A stretch of DNA of 64,000 bases. Origin: Streptomyces humidus (GTDB lineage Bacteria; Actinomycetota; Actinomycetes; Streptomycetales; Streptomycetaceae). Each line of letters starts with the position of its first letter. Within the stretch, counting starts at the first letter, position 1. The position numbers were made by a program, and so were the translations under genes. Location of the stretch: NCBI RefSeq assembly GCF_014649655.1, contig NZ_BMTL01000028.1, forward strand, positions 62,001 through 126,000, in the 5' to 3' direction. The notes beneath the pieces are model-generated. The model was not told the origin of the DNA. It saw nothing but the letters and a program-made list of their open reading frames with translations, and did no database searches. Positions 43,301 through 51,577 of this stretch are shown piece by piece.

Positions 43301-43342
43301 ACAAGGGGGGCGCCCGGTGTCAGCACCGGGCGCCCCCCTTGT
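43301..43342. terminator. Strong bidirectional terminator
   Basis: A perfect 19-bp stem (43301-43319 with 43324-43342) closed by TCAG. It is located between the convergent DUF2637 gene and lysS, and ends in TTGT on one side and ACAA on the other. Confidence 0.9.
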
Positions 43343-43356
43343 CGTGGTGGCGCCGC

Positions 43357-45096
43357 CTACTCCCCGAGCAGGGTCCGCACCCGGTCCTGGCCCACCGCAA
43401 GCAGCAGCGTGGGCAGGCGCGGGCCGGTGTCGCGGCCGACGAGCAGGTGGTAGAGCAGCGCGAAGAACGTCCGCTGGGCGGTCTTGATCTCCGGCGGCAG
43501 CTCCTTGGGCGTGGCGTCGGCGGGGAATCCCGCCTGCACCTTGGGAACGCCGTAGACCAGGTGCGTCAGCCCGTCGAGCGACCAGTTCTCGGCGAGTCCG
43601 TCGAGCAGCAGCCGCAGGGACTGCCGGGAGGCCTCGTCGAGGGACTTCAGCAGTTCGGCGTCCGGCTCCTCGCGCACGACGGTGCGCTGGTCGGCCGGGA
43701 CGTGGTGGTTGATCCAGGCCTCTGCCCTGTCGTACCGGGGCCGGGCCTCGTCCAGCGTCGTGATCGGGTTCTCCGGGTCGAGCTCGCCGAGGATCCGCAG
43801 CGCCTGGTCCTCGTGGCCGGCGGTGATGTCGGCGACGGAGGCCAGCGTGCGGTACGGCAGGGGCCGCGGCGTGCGCGGCAGCTCACCGCCGGCCGTGCCC
43901 ACCGCACGGGAGTGCGCGGCGACGTCGGCCGGGAGCGCCGACCCCTCGGCGACCTTGGCGTCCAGCTTGTCCCACTCGTCGTAGAGCCGCTGGATCTCCT
44001 GGTCGAAGGCGATCTTGAAGGACTGGTTCGGGCGGCGGCGGGCGTACAGCCAGCGCAGGAGCTGCGGCTCCATGATCTTCAGCGCGTCGCCGGGGGTGGG
44101 CACCCCGCCCTTGGACGAGGACATCTTCGCCATGCCGCTGATGCCGACGAAGGCGTACATCGGCCCGATGGGCTGCTTGCCGCCGAAGATGCCGACGATC
44201 TGTCCGCCGACCTGGAAGCTGGAACCCGGCGACGAGTGGTCGACGCCGGACGGCTCGAAGACGACGCCCTCGTACGCCCAGCGCATCGGCCAGTCGACCT
44301 TCCAGACCAGCTTGCCGCGGTTGAACTCGTTCAGCCGGACGGTCTCGGCGAAGCCGCAGGCGGTGCAGGTGTACGACAGCTCGGTGGTGTCGTCGACGTA
44401 CGAGGTGACCGTGGTGAGGTCCTTCTCGCAGTTGCCGCAGTAGGGCTTGTACGGGAAGTAGCCGGCGGTGCCGGACGAGCCGTCGTCCTCGGCGGCCGCG
44501 CCCGAGCCCTCGGCGGCCTCCAGCTCGGCCTCGTCGAGGGGCTTCTGCGGCTTCTTCGCCGGGGCCTTCTTGGTGCGGTACTGGTCGAGGATCGCGTCGA
44601 TCTCGCCGCGGTGCCTGATCGCGTGCAGGATCTGCTCGCGGTAGACGCCGGAGGTGTACTGCGCGGTCTGGCTGATGCCGTCGAACTCCACGCCGAGCCC
44701 GGCCAGTGCCTCGGTCATGGCGGCCTTGAAGTGCTCGGACCAGTTCGGGTGCGCCGAGCCCCGCGGGGCCGGGACGGACGTCAGCGGCTTGCCGATGTGC
44801 TCGGCCCAGGACCCGTCCACCCCGTCGATGCCCTGCGGCACCTTGCGGAAGCGGTCGTAGTCGTCCCAGGAGATCAGGTGGCGGACCCGGCGGCCGCGGC
44901 GGCGGATCTCGTCGGCGACCAGGTGCGGGGTCATGACCTCGCGGAGGTTGCCCAGGTGGATGGGACCGGAGGGGGAGAGTCCGGACGCGACGACGACCGG
45001 TTTACCCGGGGCCCGACGCTCCGACTCCTCGATGACCTCGTCCGCGAAACGGGAGACCCAGTCGGTGGTCTCGGTGCTCTGAGCCACGATCGGCAC
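43357..45096 (-). CDS. lysS: Class I lysyl-tRNA synthetase
   Basis: A 579-residue class I-type LysRS (LysK). Class I signatures: SGPIHLGNLRE (the HIGH motif, about 43-53) and KMSSSKG (the KMSKS motif, about 290). A zinc-type double CxxC lies between them (YCGNCEKD and TCTACGFAE, about 222-255). The enzyme charges tRNA-Lys; class I is unusual in bacteria but normal in Streptomyces. GTG 45096 has AAGAGGA upstream. It is divergent from argS, the well-known arrangement in this genus. An insert near 175-205 is acidic and low-complexity. Confidence 0.93.
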   Translation of the reverse strand: MPIVAQSTETTDWVSRFADEVIEESERRAPGKPVVVASGLSPSGPIHLGNLREVMTPHLVADEIRRRGRRVRHLISWDDYDRFRKVPQGIDGVDGSWAEHIGKPLTSVPAPRGSAHPNWSEHFKAAMTEALAGLGVEFDGISQTAQYTSGVYREQILHAIRHRGEIDAILDQYRTKKAPAKKPQKPLDEAELEAAEGSGAAAEDDGSSGTAGYFPYKPYCGNCEKDLTTVTSYVDDTTELSYTCTACGFAETVRLNEFNRGKLVWKVDWPMRWAYEGVVFEPSGVDHSSPGSSFQVGGQIVGIFGGKQPIGPMYAFVGISGMAKMSSSKGGVPTPGDALKIMEPQLLRWLYARRRPNQSFKIAFDQEIQRLYDEWDKLDAKVAEGSALPADVAAHSRAVGTAGGELPRTPRPLPYRTLASVADITAGHEDQALRILGELDPENPITTLDEARPRYDRAEAWINHHVPADQRTVVREEPDAELLKSLDEASRQSLRLLLDGLAENWSLDGLTHLVYGVPKVQAGFPADATPKELPPEIKTAQRTFFALLYHLLVGRDTGPRLPTLLLAVGQDRVRTLLGE

Positions 45097-45230
45097 GTCC
45101 TCTTGGTTCTGGAGCCTTTGATGGGAGCCTCCATCCTTCCAGACCGCCCCGCGCCGGAGAAAACCGCTTTACCCCCCATGGGATACTGGGCGTGCCCATC
45201 CCGCCCACGAGGAGAACGGCACCCATTCCT

Positions 45231-47000
45231 ATGGCCCCGGTCACGTCCCTCAGTCACTCCGTCGAGCAGCACCTGACGTCCGCCCTCTCGGCCACCCTGC
45301 CGGAGGCCGGCGGCGCGGACCCGCTGCTGCGCCGAAGCGACCGGGCCGACTTCCAGGCCAACGGCATCCTCGCGCTGGCCAAGAAGGCGAAGGCGAATCC
45401 GCGGGAGCTGGCGACGAAGGTCGTGGCGAACGTGGTGACGGGTGACGTCATCAAGGAGATCGAGGTCTCGGGCCCCGGCTTCCTGAACGTCACGATCACC
45501 GACAGGGCGATCACCGAGAACCTGGCGGCCCGGTACGCGGACGCGGACCGCCTCGGCGTGCCCCACGCCCCGCAGCCGGGCACGACGGTCATCGACTACG
45601 CCCAGCCGAACGTGGCGAAGGAGATGCACGTCGGTCACCTCCGGTCCGCGGTCATCGGCGACGCGACGATGCGGATGCTGGAGTTCACCGGCGAGAGCGT
45701 GGTCCGCCGGCACCACATCGGCGACTGGGGCACCCAGTTCGGCATGCTCATCCAGTACCTGGACGAGCACCCGCACGAGCTGGACCACAAGGACGCCCAG
45801 GTCAGCGGCGAGGAGGCGATGTCCAACCTCGACCGCCTCTACAAGGCCGCGCGCAGGCTGTTCGACGCGGACGAGGAGTTCAAGACCCGGGCCCGGCGCA
45901 GGGTGGTCGACCTCCAGGCGGGCGAGCCGCACACCCTCGCGATCTGGCAGAAGTTCGTCGACGAGTCGAAGATCTACTTCTTCTCCGTCTTCGAGAAGCT
46001 GGACATGGAGATCCGGGACGCGGACATCGTCGGCGAGTCGGGCTACAACGACATGCTGGCGGAGACCTGCCGGCTGCTGGAGGAGTCGGGCGTGGCGGTC
46101 CGCTCGGAGGGCGCGCTGTGCGTGTTCTTCGACGACGTCAAGGGCCCGGACGGCAACCCGGTCCCGCTGATCGTCCAGAAGTCCGACGGCGGCTACGGCT
46201 ACGCGGCGACGGACCTCTCGGCGATCCGCGACCGTGTCTTCGACATCAAGGCGAGCACGCTCCTCTACGTCGTCGACGCCCGGCAGTCGCTGCACTTCAA
46301 GATGGTCTTCGAGACGGCGCGGCGGGCCGGCTGGCTGAACGACGAGGTGAAGGCGCACCAGCTGGCCTTCGGCACGGTCCTCGGCAAGGACGGCAAGCCG
46401 TTCAAGACGCGTGAGGGCGAGACCGTCAAACTGGTCGACCTCCTCGACGAGGCGGTGGACCGGGCGACGGCCGTGGTCCGGGACAAGGCGGAGAAGGTCG
46501 GCCTGTCCGAGCGGGAGATCGAGGAGAACGGCAGGTACGTGGGCGTCGGCGCGGTGAAGTACGCCGACCTGTCCACGTCCGCGGTCCGGGACTACAAGTT
46601 CGACCTGGACCAGATGGTGTCGCTGAACGGCGACACGTCCGTCTACCTGCAGTACGCGTACGCCCGTATCCAGTCGATCCTGCGCAAGGCCGGCGAGGCC
46701 CGTCCGTCCGCTCGCCCGGAGCTGGAACTGGCGCCGGCGGAGCGGGCCCTGGGCCTGCACCTGGACCAGTTCGGCGAGACGGTGGCGGAGGCGGCGGCGG
46801 AGTACGCCCCGCACAAGCTGGCGGCCTACCTGTACCAGCTGGCCTCGCACCTGACGACGTTCTACGACCAGTGCCACGTGCTGTCGCCCGACAACGCACC
46901 CAAGGTCGTGGAGAACCGGCTGTTCCTGGTCGACCTCACGGCCCGCACCCTCCAGCGGGGCATGGCGCTGCTGGGCATCAGGACGCCCGAGCGGCTCTGA
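45231..47000 (+). CDS. argS: Arginyl-tRNA synthetase
   Basis: A 589-residue class I ArgRS. The HIGH-like motif is VAKEMHVGHLRSAVIGD (about 126-142) and DWGTQFG follows. The ALDHA-type anticodon domain at the C-terminus ends QRGMALLGIRTPERL, typical. Residues 1-110 are the additional Arg-specific N-terminal domain (SLSHSVEQHLTSALSATLP). I prefer ATG 45231; GTG 45192 would add 13 residues and has a ribosome site only downstream of it. A strong terminator follows. Confidence 0.94.
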   Translation: MAPVTSLSHSVEQHLTSALSATLPEAGGADPLLRRSDRADFQANGILALAKKAKANPRELATKVVANVVTGDVIKEIEVSGPGFLNVTITDRAITENLAARYADADRLGVPHAPQPGTTVIDYAQPNVAKEMHVGHLRSAVIGDATMRMLEFTGESVVRRHHIGDWGTQFGMLIQYLDEHPHELDHKDAQVSGEEAMSNLDRLYKAARRLFDADEEFKTRARRRVVDLQAGEPHTLAIWQKFVDESKIYFFSVFEKLDMEIRDADIVGESGYNDMLAETCRLLEESGVAVRSEGALCVFFDDVKGPDGNPVPLIVQKSDGGYGYAATDLSAIRDRVFDIKASTLLYVVDARQSLHFKMVFETARRAGWLNDEVKAHQLAFGTVLGKDGKPFKTREGETVKLVDLLDEAVDRATAVVRDKAEKVGLSEREIEENGRYVGVGAVKYADLSTSAVRDYKFDLDQMVSLNGDTSVYLQYAYARIQSILRKAGEARPSARPELELAPAERALGLHLDQFGETVAEAAAEYAPHKLAAYLYQLASHLTTFYDQCHVLSPDNAPKVVENRLFLVDLTARTLQRGMALLGIRTPERL

Positions 47001-47011
47001 GCCCAGGCTCG

Positions 47012-47057
47012 AGCGCTGCGGCCCGTCCTCCCCGAGGGGAGGACGGGCCGCAGCGCT
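47012..47057 (+). terminator. Terminator after argS
   Basis: A perfect 22-bp inverted repeat (47012-47033 with 47036-47057) with only 2 nt between arms, so in RNA the top pairs open to form the loop. It begins 12 nt after the argS stop. Confidence 0.9.
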
Positions 47058-47247
47058 CTCCCGGCTCAGCAGTCCCGCCGTCGCCCCGCCCGCGCGCCGG
47101 GAGACCGGCCGGGCCGCCGCCTCGGACGGGACCGGTGGGAGCGGCGGGACCGCAGAGACCGGCGCCGCAGGGACCGGCCAAGTCCGGGCGGCCTGCGGGA
47201 TCTTGACGTCGGCCTCGATGTCAGTGCCCACCCGTACAGTCACCGGC

Positions 47248-48033
47248 ATGGCGACTCTTCCCAACCCGCTGCCCAAGCTCGCGTCGGACCCGAGCGGGCG
47301 TTCCCTCGGGCTCCAGCTCCCGCCCGGAAGGCTGATCGACACGACCGACGAGGGCCCGTGGCACGAGCCGTTGCTGTGGCACGCGGAGCGGTCGGCCTCG
47401 CCGGGCAACTGGAACGCGCTCGGGGGGCCTTCGGCGCGGGCCGGGCTCCTTGCGGTGCTCGTCGACCTGGGCGGCGCTCAAGGCGGGCCCGGGAAATGGG
47501 AGTTGATGCCGGCGCAGATGTCGTACCCGGGCGATCACGACGCCGAGGACGTGCTCGTGGAGTACTGGGAGGAGTGCGCGGCGACCGGTGAGGAGTGGCC
47601 CGGTCTGGCCGACGGGCTCACCCTCGCCTCCGACCCGGACGCGCGCGCCGCGCAGGTCGCCGACTCCCTGGCGGACGAGGCGCGTTCCTGGTTCACCGCT
47701 CCCCACCTCGCCCTGGTCCCGGCGCGCCGCAGCGCGGACGTCCCCGCGGCCGTCGGCTGGACGGGGCCGGCACAGCACGAGACCGACACCGCTCGGCTGT
47801 GCGCGGTCCTGCGTTCCTGGGAGGACCGCTTCGGCATACGGGTCGTCGGACTCGGCTTCGACGTGCTCGTGCTCTCCGTCGCCGCCCCGCCCGCCACGCT
47901 CGCCGAGGCGACGGCCGTGGCCGCCGAGCACTTCGCGTTCTGCCCGGACAACGTCCTGCGCGGCCCGGGAGACCTGGCGGCCTACGCCGAGCAGCTCATC
48001 GGAGAGCACGCCTGGTCCTTCTGGTGGGACTGA
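47248..48033 (+). CDS. DUF4253 domain protein
   Basis: A 261-residue soluble protein. The C-terminal ~110 residues carry the DUF4253 pattern: VLRSWEDRFGIRVVGLGFD (about 191-209), LVLSVAAPP, EHFAFCPDNVLRGPG (about 230-244) and a Trp-rich end (HAWSFWWD). The N-terminal half has no known domain. ATG 47248 follows TACAGT by 7 nt, so it may be leaderless; the ATG at 47218 region gives a longer but unsupported form. Function unknown. Confidence 0.8.
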   Translation: MATLPNPLPKLASDPSGRSLGLQLPPGRLIDTTDEGPWHEPLLWHAERSASPGNWNALGGPSARAGLLAVLVDLGGAQGGPGKWELMPAQMSYPGDHDAEDVLVEYWEECAATGEEWPGLADGLTLASDPDARAAQVADSLADEARSWFTAPHLALVPARRSADVPAAVGWTGPAQHETDTARLCAVLRSWEDRFGIRVVGLGFDVLVLSVAAPPATLAEATAVAAEHFAFCPDNVLRGPGDLAAYAEQLIGEHAWSFWWD

Positions 48034-48278
48034 CGAGGCCCCGGGGCCTCATGTCCTCGACCACTTCCTGATCACGCCTGTGCCCCCGGTCCGGGCCCGC
48101 CGGCCGGAGCCGTCGCCGTTGCCGTGGCCTGCTCGGGCTTCGCCGGCGCTGGGCGAAACGGGTCAAGATCGAAATGCGAAGGGCGTCGTACGCCTCGACG
48201 ATGGCGACGTAAGGGCGGAGCGCCCTGGCCTGAGCGCCGGGTACTCCGCCGAGTCGTGTGCCAACGAAAGAGGAGAAC
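48034..48278. other. Intergenic region upstream of the repeat gene
   Basis: About 245 nt without a supported gene. It should carry the promoter of the repeat-protein gene, and the stretch around 48165-48190 (GTCAAGATCGAAATGCGAA) is notably less GC-rich than its surroundings. No clear -10/-35 pair could be fixed. Confidence 0.4.
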
Positions 48279-48803
48279 ATGACGGCAACGACGGAGACCC
48301 CCACGCAGGAGAAGGCCGGCGTCGGCTCGGAAGAGGCGGGGGAGGAATCCGCCATCGGTCCCCTCCTGCTGGCGGCCATGCTGGCCCGTCGTGAGGAGCA
48401 CGGAGAAGAACCGATCATCGAGCACCCGCTGCTGCTCGCCGCGCTCATGCGCCGCGGCCGCGAGGAGCGCGGGGAAGAGTCCATCATCCAGCACCCGCTC
48501 CTCCTGGCCGCGCTCATGCGCCGCCGCCGCGAGGACCGCGGGGAGGAGTCCATCATCGAGCACCCGCTGCTGCTCGCCGCGCTGATGCGCCGTGGCCGCG
48601 AGGAGCGCGGGGAGGAGTCCATGATCCAGCACCCGCTGCTGCTCGCCGCCCTGATGCGCCGCGGCCGCGAGGAGCGCGGGGAAGAGTCCATCATCCAGCA
48701 CCCGCTCCTCCTGGCCGCGCTCATGCGCCGCCGCCGCGAGGACCGCGGTCAGGACTCCTTCATCGAGCACCCGCTGCTCCTGGCCGCGCTGATGCGCCGC
48801 TAG
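48279..48803 (+). CDS. Tandem helical-repeat protein, unrecognised family
   Basis: A 174-residue protein starting MTATTETPTQEKAGVGSEEA. From about residue 22 it consists of seven repeats of about 23 residues. The first is degenerate (48342-48404). The next five are exact 69-bp units (48405, 48474, 48543, 48612, 48681), and the last is a 51-bp partial unit (48750-48800). The core HPLLLAALMRR is invariant in six copies and is joined by a charged stretch (GREERGEES or RREDRGEES). Units 2 and 5 are identical over 68 nt, and units 1-3 resemble 4-6, indicating a 207-bp duplication. AGGAG lies 4 nt before ATG 48279. No signal peptide. Function unknown; a helical oligomer or scaffold is one possibility. 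Confidence 0.75.
   Translation: MTATTETPTQEKAGVGSEEAGEESAIGPLLLAAMLARREEHGEEPIIEHPLLLAALMRRGREERGEESIIQHPLLLAALMRRRREDRGEESIIEHPLLLAALMRRGREERGEESMIQHPLLLAALMRRGREERGEESIIQHPLLLAALMRRRREDRGQDSFIEHPLLLAALMRR
48342..48800 (+). repeat. 69-bp coding tandem repeat
   Basis: Seven coding units of a repeated gene: a 63-bp degenerate unit, five 69-bp units and one 51-bp partial unit. Third-position Leu codons (CTG versus CTC) differ among units while the encoded LLLAAL is constant, so the protein sequence appears to be under selection. Confidence 0.9.
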
Positions 48804-48815
48804 GACGTGGCTGTC

Positions 48816-48864
48816 CCTGCCCTCCGGACCCGCGATCGTCGTGATCGCCCCACCGGAGGGCAGG
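48816..48864 (+). terminator. Nested hairpin between repeat gene and next gene
   Basis: An outer perfect 12-bp stem (48816-48827 with 48853-48864) encloses an inner 6-bp stem (48832-48837 with 48843-48848, loop GTCGT). It starts 13 nt after the repeat-gene stop and ends 36 nt before the next ATG. It is followed by an unusually AT-rich stretch that includes the ribosome site. Possible terminator or attenuator. Confidence 0.7.
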
Positions 48865-48899
48865 TCCCGTAAGAAAATCGATGACGTTAAGGAACCACA

Positions 48900-49295
48900 A
48901 TGGCAGCTGAGTCCGGCGGAGAATCGGAACGGGATCCTCTGGAGGCCTTCATCGACGAGGTCTTCGAGGAAATGGTGCGCGAGGCCGGAGTTCCGCACGG
49001 CGGCACCAGTGGCAGGCTCGGAAAGGACCCGCTGGCGGCAGCGCTGGTGGAGGCGGCCATGGCGTCGCTGTCGAACCCGCAGCCCTCCCCGTCCTCGGAT
49101 CTGGAACGCGTGCTGTTCGCGCAGACTCTCGCGACGGCGTTGGCCGAGTCCCTGGCCCCCGCCCTGGCCGAGGCGCTGGCCTCGGAGATCATGAAGGTTC
49201 TGACCCATCACGCCGACGCCAAGAGCGGCGGCGAGAACCGGACCGTCGGCGCCTCCGGCCGTGAGCGCCGCGGTTCCGGCGAGCGGAAGTCCTGA
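48900..49295 (+). CDS. Small Ala-rich helical protein, unrecognised
   Basis: A 131-residue protein. Three predicted helices: DPLEAFIDEVFEEMVREAG (about 12-30), KDPLAAALVEAAMASL (about 42-57), and a long Ala/Leu-rich helix from about 67 to 102 (ERVLFAQTLATALAESLAPA and onward). The C-terminal 25 residues are charged and disordered (ENRTVGASGRERRGSGERK). No signal peptide or known domain. AAGGA lies 7 nt before the ATG. Together with the repeat protein it may form a two-gene module, since both are small, acidic at the N-terminus and helix-rich. That link is inferred. Confidence 0.65.
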   Translation: MAAESGGESERDPLEAFIDEVFEEMVREAGVPHGGTSGRLGKDPLAAALVEAAMASLSNPQPSPSSDLERVLFAQTLATALAESLAPALAEALASEIMKVLTHHADAKSGGENRTVGASGRERRGSGERKS

Positions 49296-49589
49296 GCCGA
49301 TCGCAGCAACGCGTCCGGAGGACTCGACCACACCGGCCGGTCCTTCGGATCGCGGCCGAGCCTCGCGCCCGGAGAACTGCCGCCCGCGGAGAGACGGGGG
49401 GCGTGCAGACCGGCCGCCCTCTCGGCCCGGGGACCGCCTCCCCCGACGGCTCACGGAGCGCTCGGGCGTCCCACATCGTTTCCCAGGCAGGCGCCGTCTG
49501 CGCAGGTCGGAGGCCATGGGACAGGGCGGGCGTCCCGACTTGCGCGGTGGGTGTGGAAGGCCACCGGCCGAACGGCACAGGCTTGCCTC

Positions 49590-49829
49590 ATGTCCACACG
49601 CCCCACTCCCCCCACCCGCCGCCGCGCCGTGACCACCGCCCGGCACGGCGTCCGGCACACCGCCCGGCACGGCGTCCGGCGTCGGGGCCGGCTGCTCGCC
49701 GCGGTGCTGACCGTCGCGGCGGCGCTCGCCCTCACCGGGTGCCACGACGGCCAGGGACTGCGCGACGAGGGCCCGTCGGGCTCCAGCACGGTGACCGGCT
49801 CCGGCACGCCGAGGGGCTCGGCACGCTGA
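49590..49829 (+). pseudogene. Truncated DUF4232-type lipoprotein remnant
   Basis: A 79-residue frame with a basic N-terminus, hydrophobic core and lipobox LTGC, then GQGLRDEGPSGSS. This matches the signal and first mature residues of the lipoprotein at 51578 (LTAC, then GTGVQDEG), but the C-terminal DUF4232 domain is missing; the frame stops just before the convergent gene at 49876. It could be a short functional lipoprotein or a relic. No good ribosome site at ATG 49590; GTG 49551 is an alternative. Confidence 0.45.
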
Positions 49830-49875
49830 CTCGCTCCGGCGCACCGACGGGCTTCGACGCGAACGCCGTGGACTC

Positions 49876-51393
49876 CTACGGCGCCGAAGACGCTCCCGCC
49901 CGCTCCCACGCGGAACCCCCGAACGGGAACTCGTAGCGGGGCCGCCCGTTCTCACCGCTCGTCCGGAACGGATCGCCCTCGTCGTCGATCCGCAGCGTGC
50001 CGTGCCGTGAACCGCTGGACCAGGACAGCTCCAGGTACCAGCGCACGTCGTAGGCGGAGGCGTCGGCGCTGACGTAGTAGACCTCCGGGTCGGACTCGCT
50101 CACCGTGAACGGGAAGTCCTCCTCCCCGGCCTCGGGCACCAGCGCCGGGCGCATCGCGTCGAGAGCCACGGAGAAGGTGCGCTTCGGCAGGCCACCGCCG
50201 CAGCCGACGCCGGGGTAGCCCATGGCGTAGTCGTTCCAGGCGAGGGGCGCGGCCTTGGAGACCGTCCGGACCGTCAGGCTGTCCACCACGACGGTCTCCT
50301 CGCCGGTCCCCTGCACGGTGAGCTGCAGGAACTGCTCCCCGGCGGACACCGCCCGGTGCCGGGCCACCCATGCGGGCGCGTCCGGCTCGCCGGGCGGCGG
50401 CCCGACCTGTTCCGGCCCCCGGTCGATCAGATAGTGCTGGCTGCAGGGATCCACCCAGGCATACGGACGGGCGCGGACCCTCAGCGGAACGGCGTCGTCG
50501 TCCCCCGGCCGCGCGCCGCCTCCGGTGACGGACGTTCCGGCGGCGTCCGACGGAGAGGCCGACGGAGAGCCCGACGGGGAGGCCGACGGGGAGGCCGGCA
50601 GCGTCGCGGACGCGGTGGGCGAGGACGTGTTCTCCGCTCCCCGCCCGCGCACGGACGCCGGGGCTCCTGCCGCACGGCCGCCCTTTCCCTCGCCCGATCC
50701 GCCCGATCCGCCCGATCCGCCGGAGCCGCCGGAGCCACCGGGCGACAGGGTCAGCGCGAGCGCCAGGGACACAGAGCCCAGGGCGGCCACGACACCGGCC
50801 CCGGCGAGGACCGCGGCGCGGCGGCCACGACGGACGGGACCCGCATGCGAGGTCCGCTCCGCCCCCGCCCCGCCGCCTTCCCCGGCCCCGGCGCCCCTCG
50901 TCCTCCCCTCCCCGGAACCGGGATCGGGATCGGCATCGGCATCGGCATCGGCATCGGCATCGGCATCGGCATCGGCATCAACGGCCCTCTCCCCGAGGGC
51001 GGTTACCGGTACCGTTTCCGCGCTCGTTTCCCCGCCCGTGTGCCCGCCCGCCGCGTCCGAATCCGCCGTGCGCGCGGCGGTCCCGTCGGCGGGGGCGTCC
51101 GCGGCAGCCTCCGCGACGACGTCCACCGCGGTCTCCACCGGGGCTGCCCTCCTCCCCCGCATCGCATCCGCCAGCACCCACCGCCTGTGCAGTTCGACCA
51201 GCTCCTGCGGGGAGGCCTTGCAGAGCCGGGCGAACCGCTCGACGGGCGCGTAGTCCGCGGGGACGGCATCCCCGTTGCAGTACCGGTGCAGGGTCGACGT
51301 ACTCATGTGGAGCCGTTTGGCGAGCGTCCCGTAACTGAGCCCGGACCGTTCCTTCAAGATCCGCAGCAGCTCGGCGAACTCGTTCGCAGACAC
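49876..51393 (-). CDS. Membrane-anchored HTH protein with extracytoplasmic domain
   Basis: A 505-residue protein. The N-terminal HTH (about 4-60) has LKERSGLSYGTLAKRLHMST and TLHRYCNGDAVP. An Ala/Asp repeat follows (about 130-165, encoded by ATCGGC repeats), then a basic stretch and one transmembrane helix (about 193-214). Outside are Gly/Ser- and Ser/Pro-rich linkers (GGSGGSGG) and a C-terminal domain of about 190 residues with CSQHYLIDRG and GVGCGGGLPKRTFS, probably disulfide-bonded. This layout could carry an extracellular signal directly to DNA. GTG 51393 has GGGGA upstream; the longer frame to 51540 is less likely. Confidence 0.75.
   Translation of the reverse strand: MSANEFAELLRILKERSGLSYGTLAKRLHMSTSTLHRYCNGDAVPADYAPVERFARLCKASPQELVELHRRWVLADAMRGRRAAPVETAVDVVAEAAADAPADGTAARTADSDAAGGHTGGETSAETVPVTALGERAVDADADADADADADADADPDPGSGEGRTRGAGAGEGGGAGAERTSHAGPVRRGRRAAVLAGAGVVAALGSVSLALALTLSPGGSGGSGGSGGSGGSGEGKGGRAAGAPASVRGRGAENTSSPTASATLPASPSASPSGSPSASPSDAAGTSVTGGGARPGDDDAVPLRVRARPYAWVDPCSQHYLIDRGPEQVGPPPGEPDAPAWVARHRAVSAGEQFLQLTVQGTGEETVVVDSLTVRTVSKAAPLAWNDYAMGYPGVGCGGGLPKRTFSVALDAMRPALVPEAGEEDFPFTVSESDPEVYYVSADASAYDVRWYLELSWSSGSRHGTLRIDDEGDPFRTSGENGRPRYEFPFGGSAWERAGASSAP
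50929..50976. repeat. 6-bp tandem repeat (8 units of ATCGGC)
   Basis: Eight exact copies of ATCGGC within the HTH gene. On the coding strand they give alternating Ala-Asp. Length polymorphism is expected between strains. Confidence 0.9.
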
Positions 51394-51577
51394 CGTTCCC
51401 CACTCCCCGTCCCATTCCCGCGTTCCAGGTACGTCCTGTCTTCGCAGGTCAAACCCGTTGTAGACATTCCAGCGTCCCAGATCGTCCGCTGGTCGTGGCG
51501 GACGGGACGGATGCCCCCACAAGCTTTGGTCATCGAGCACACCCTTTCAACACGGCATTCCGGAAGAGGACTTGACC

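Noticed and set aside
44931..47408. 825-codon minus ORF overlapping lysS and argS
   Set aside because: It is opposite argS and has no domain; lysS already ends within it in another frame.
48342..48800. Possible CRISPR array
   Set aside because: The repeats are contiguous, coding and without spacers, with no cas genes near.
48279..49295. Multi-core RiPP precursor idea
   Set aside because: The repeats resemble helices with charged linkers, and no maturation enzyme, protease or transporter lies nearby.
48072..49955. 627-codon minus-strand ORF across the repeat gene
   Set aside because: A 69-bp repeat keeps every frame open; only the + frame has near-universal G/C third positions, a ribosome site and conserved units.
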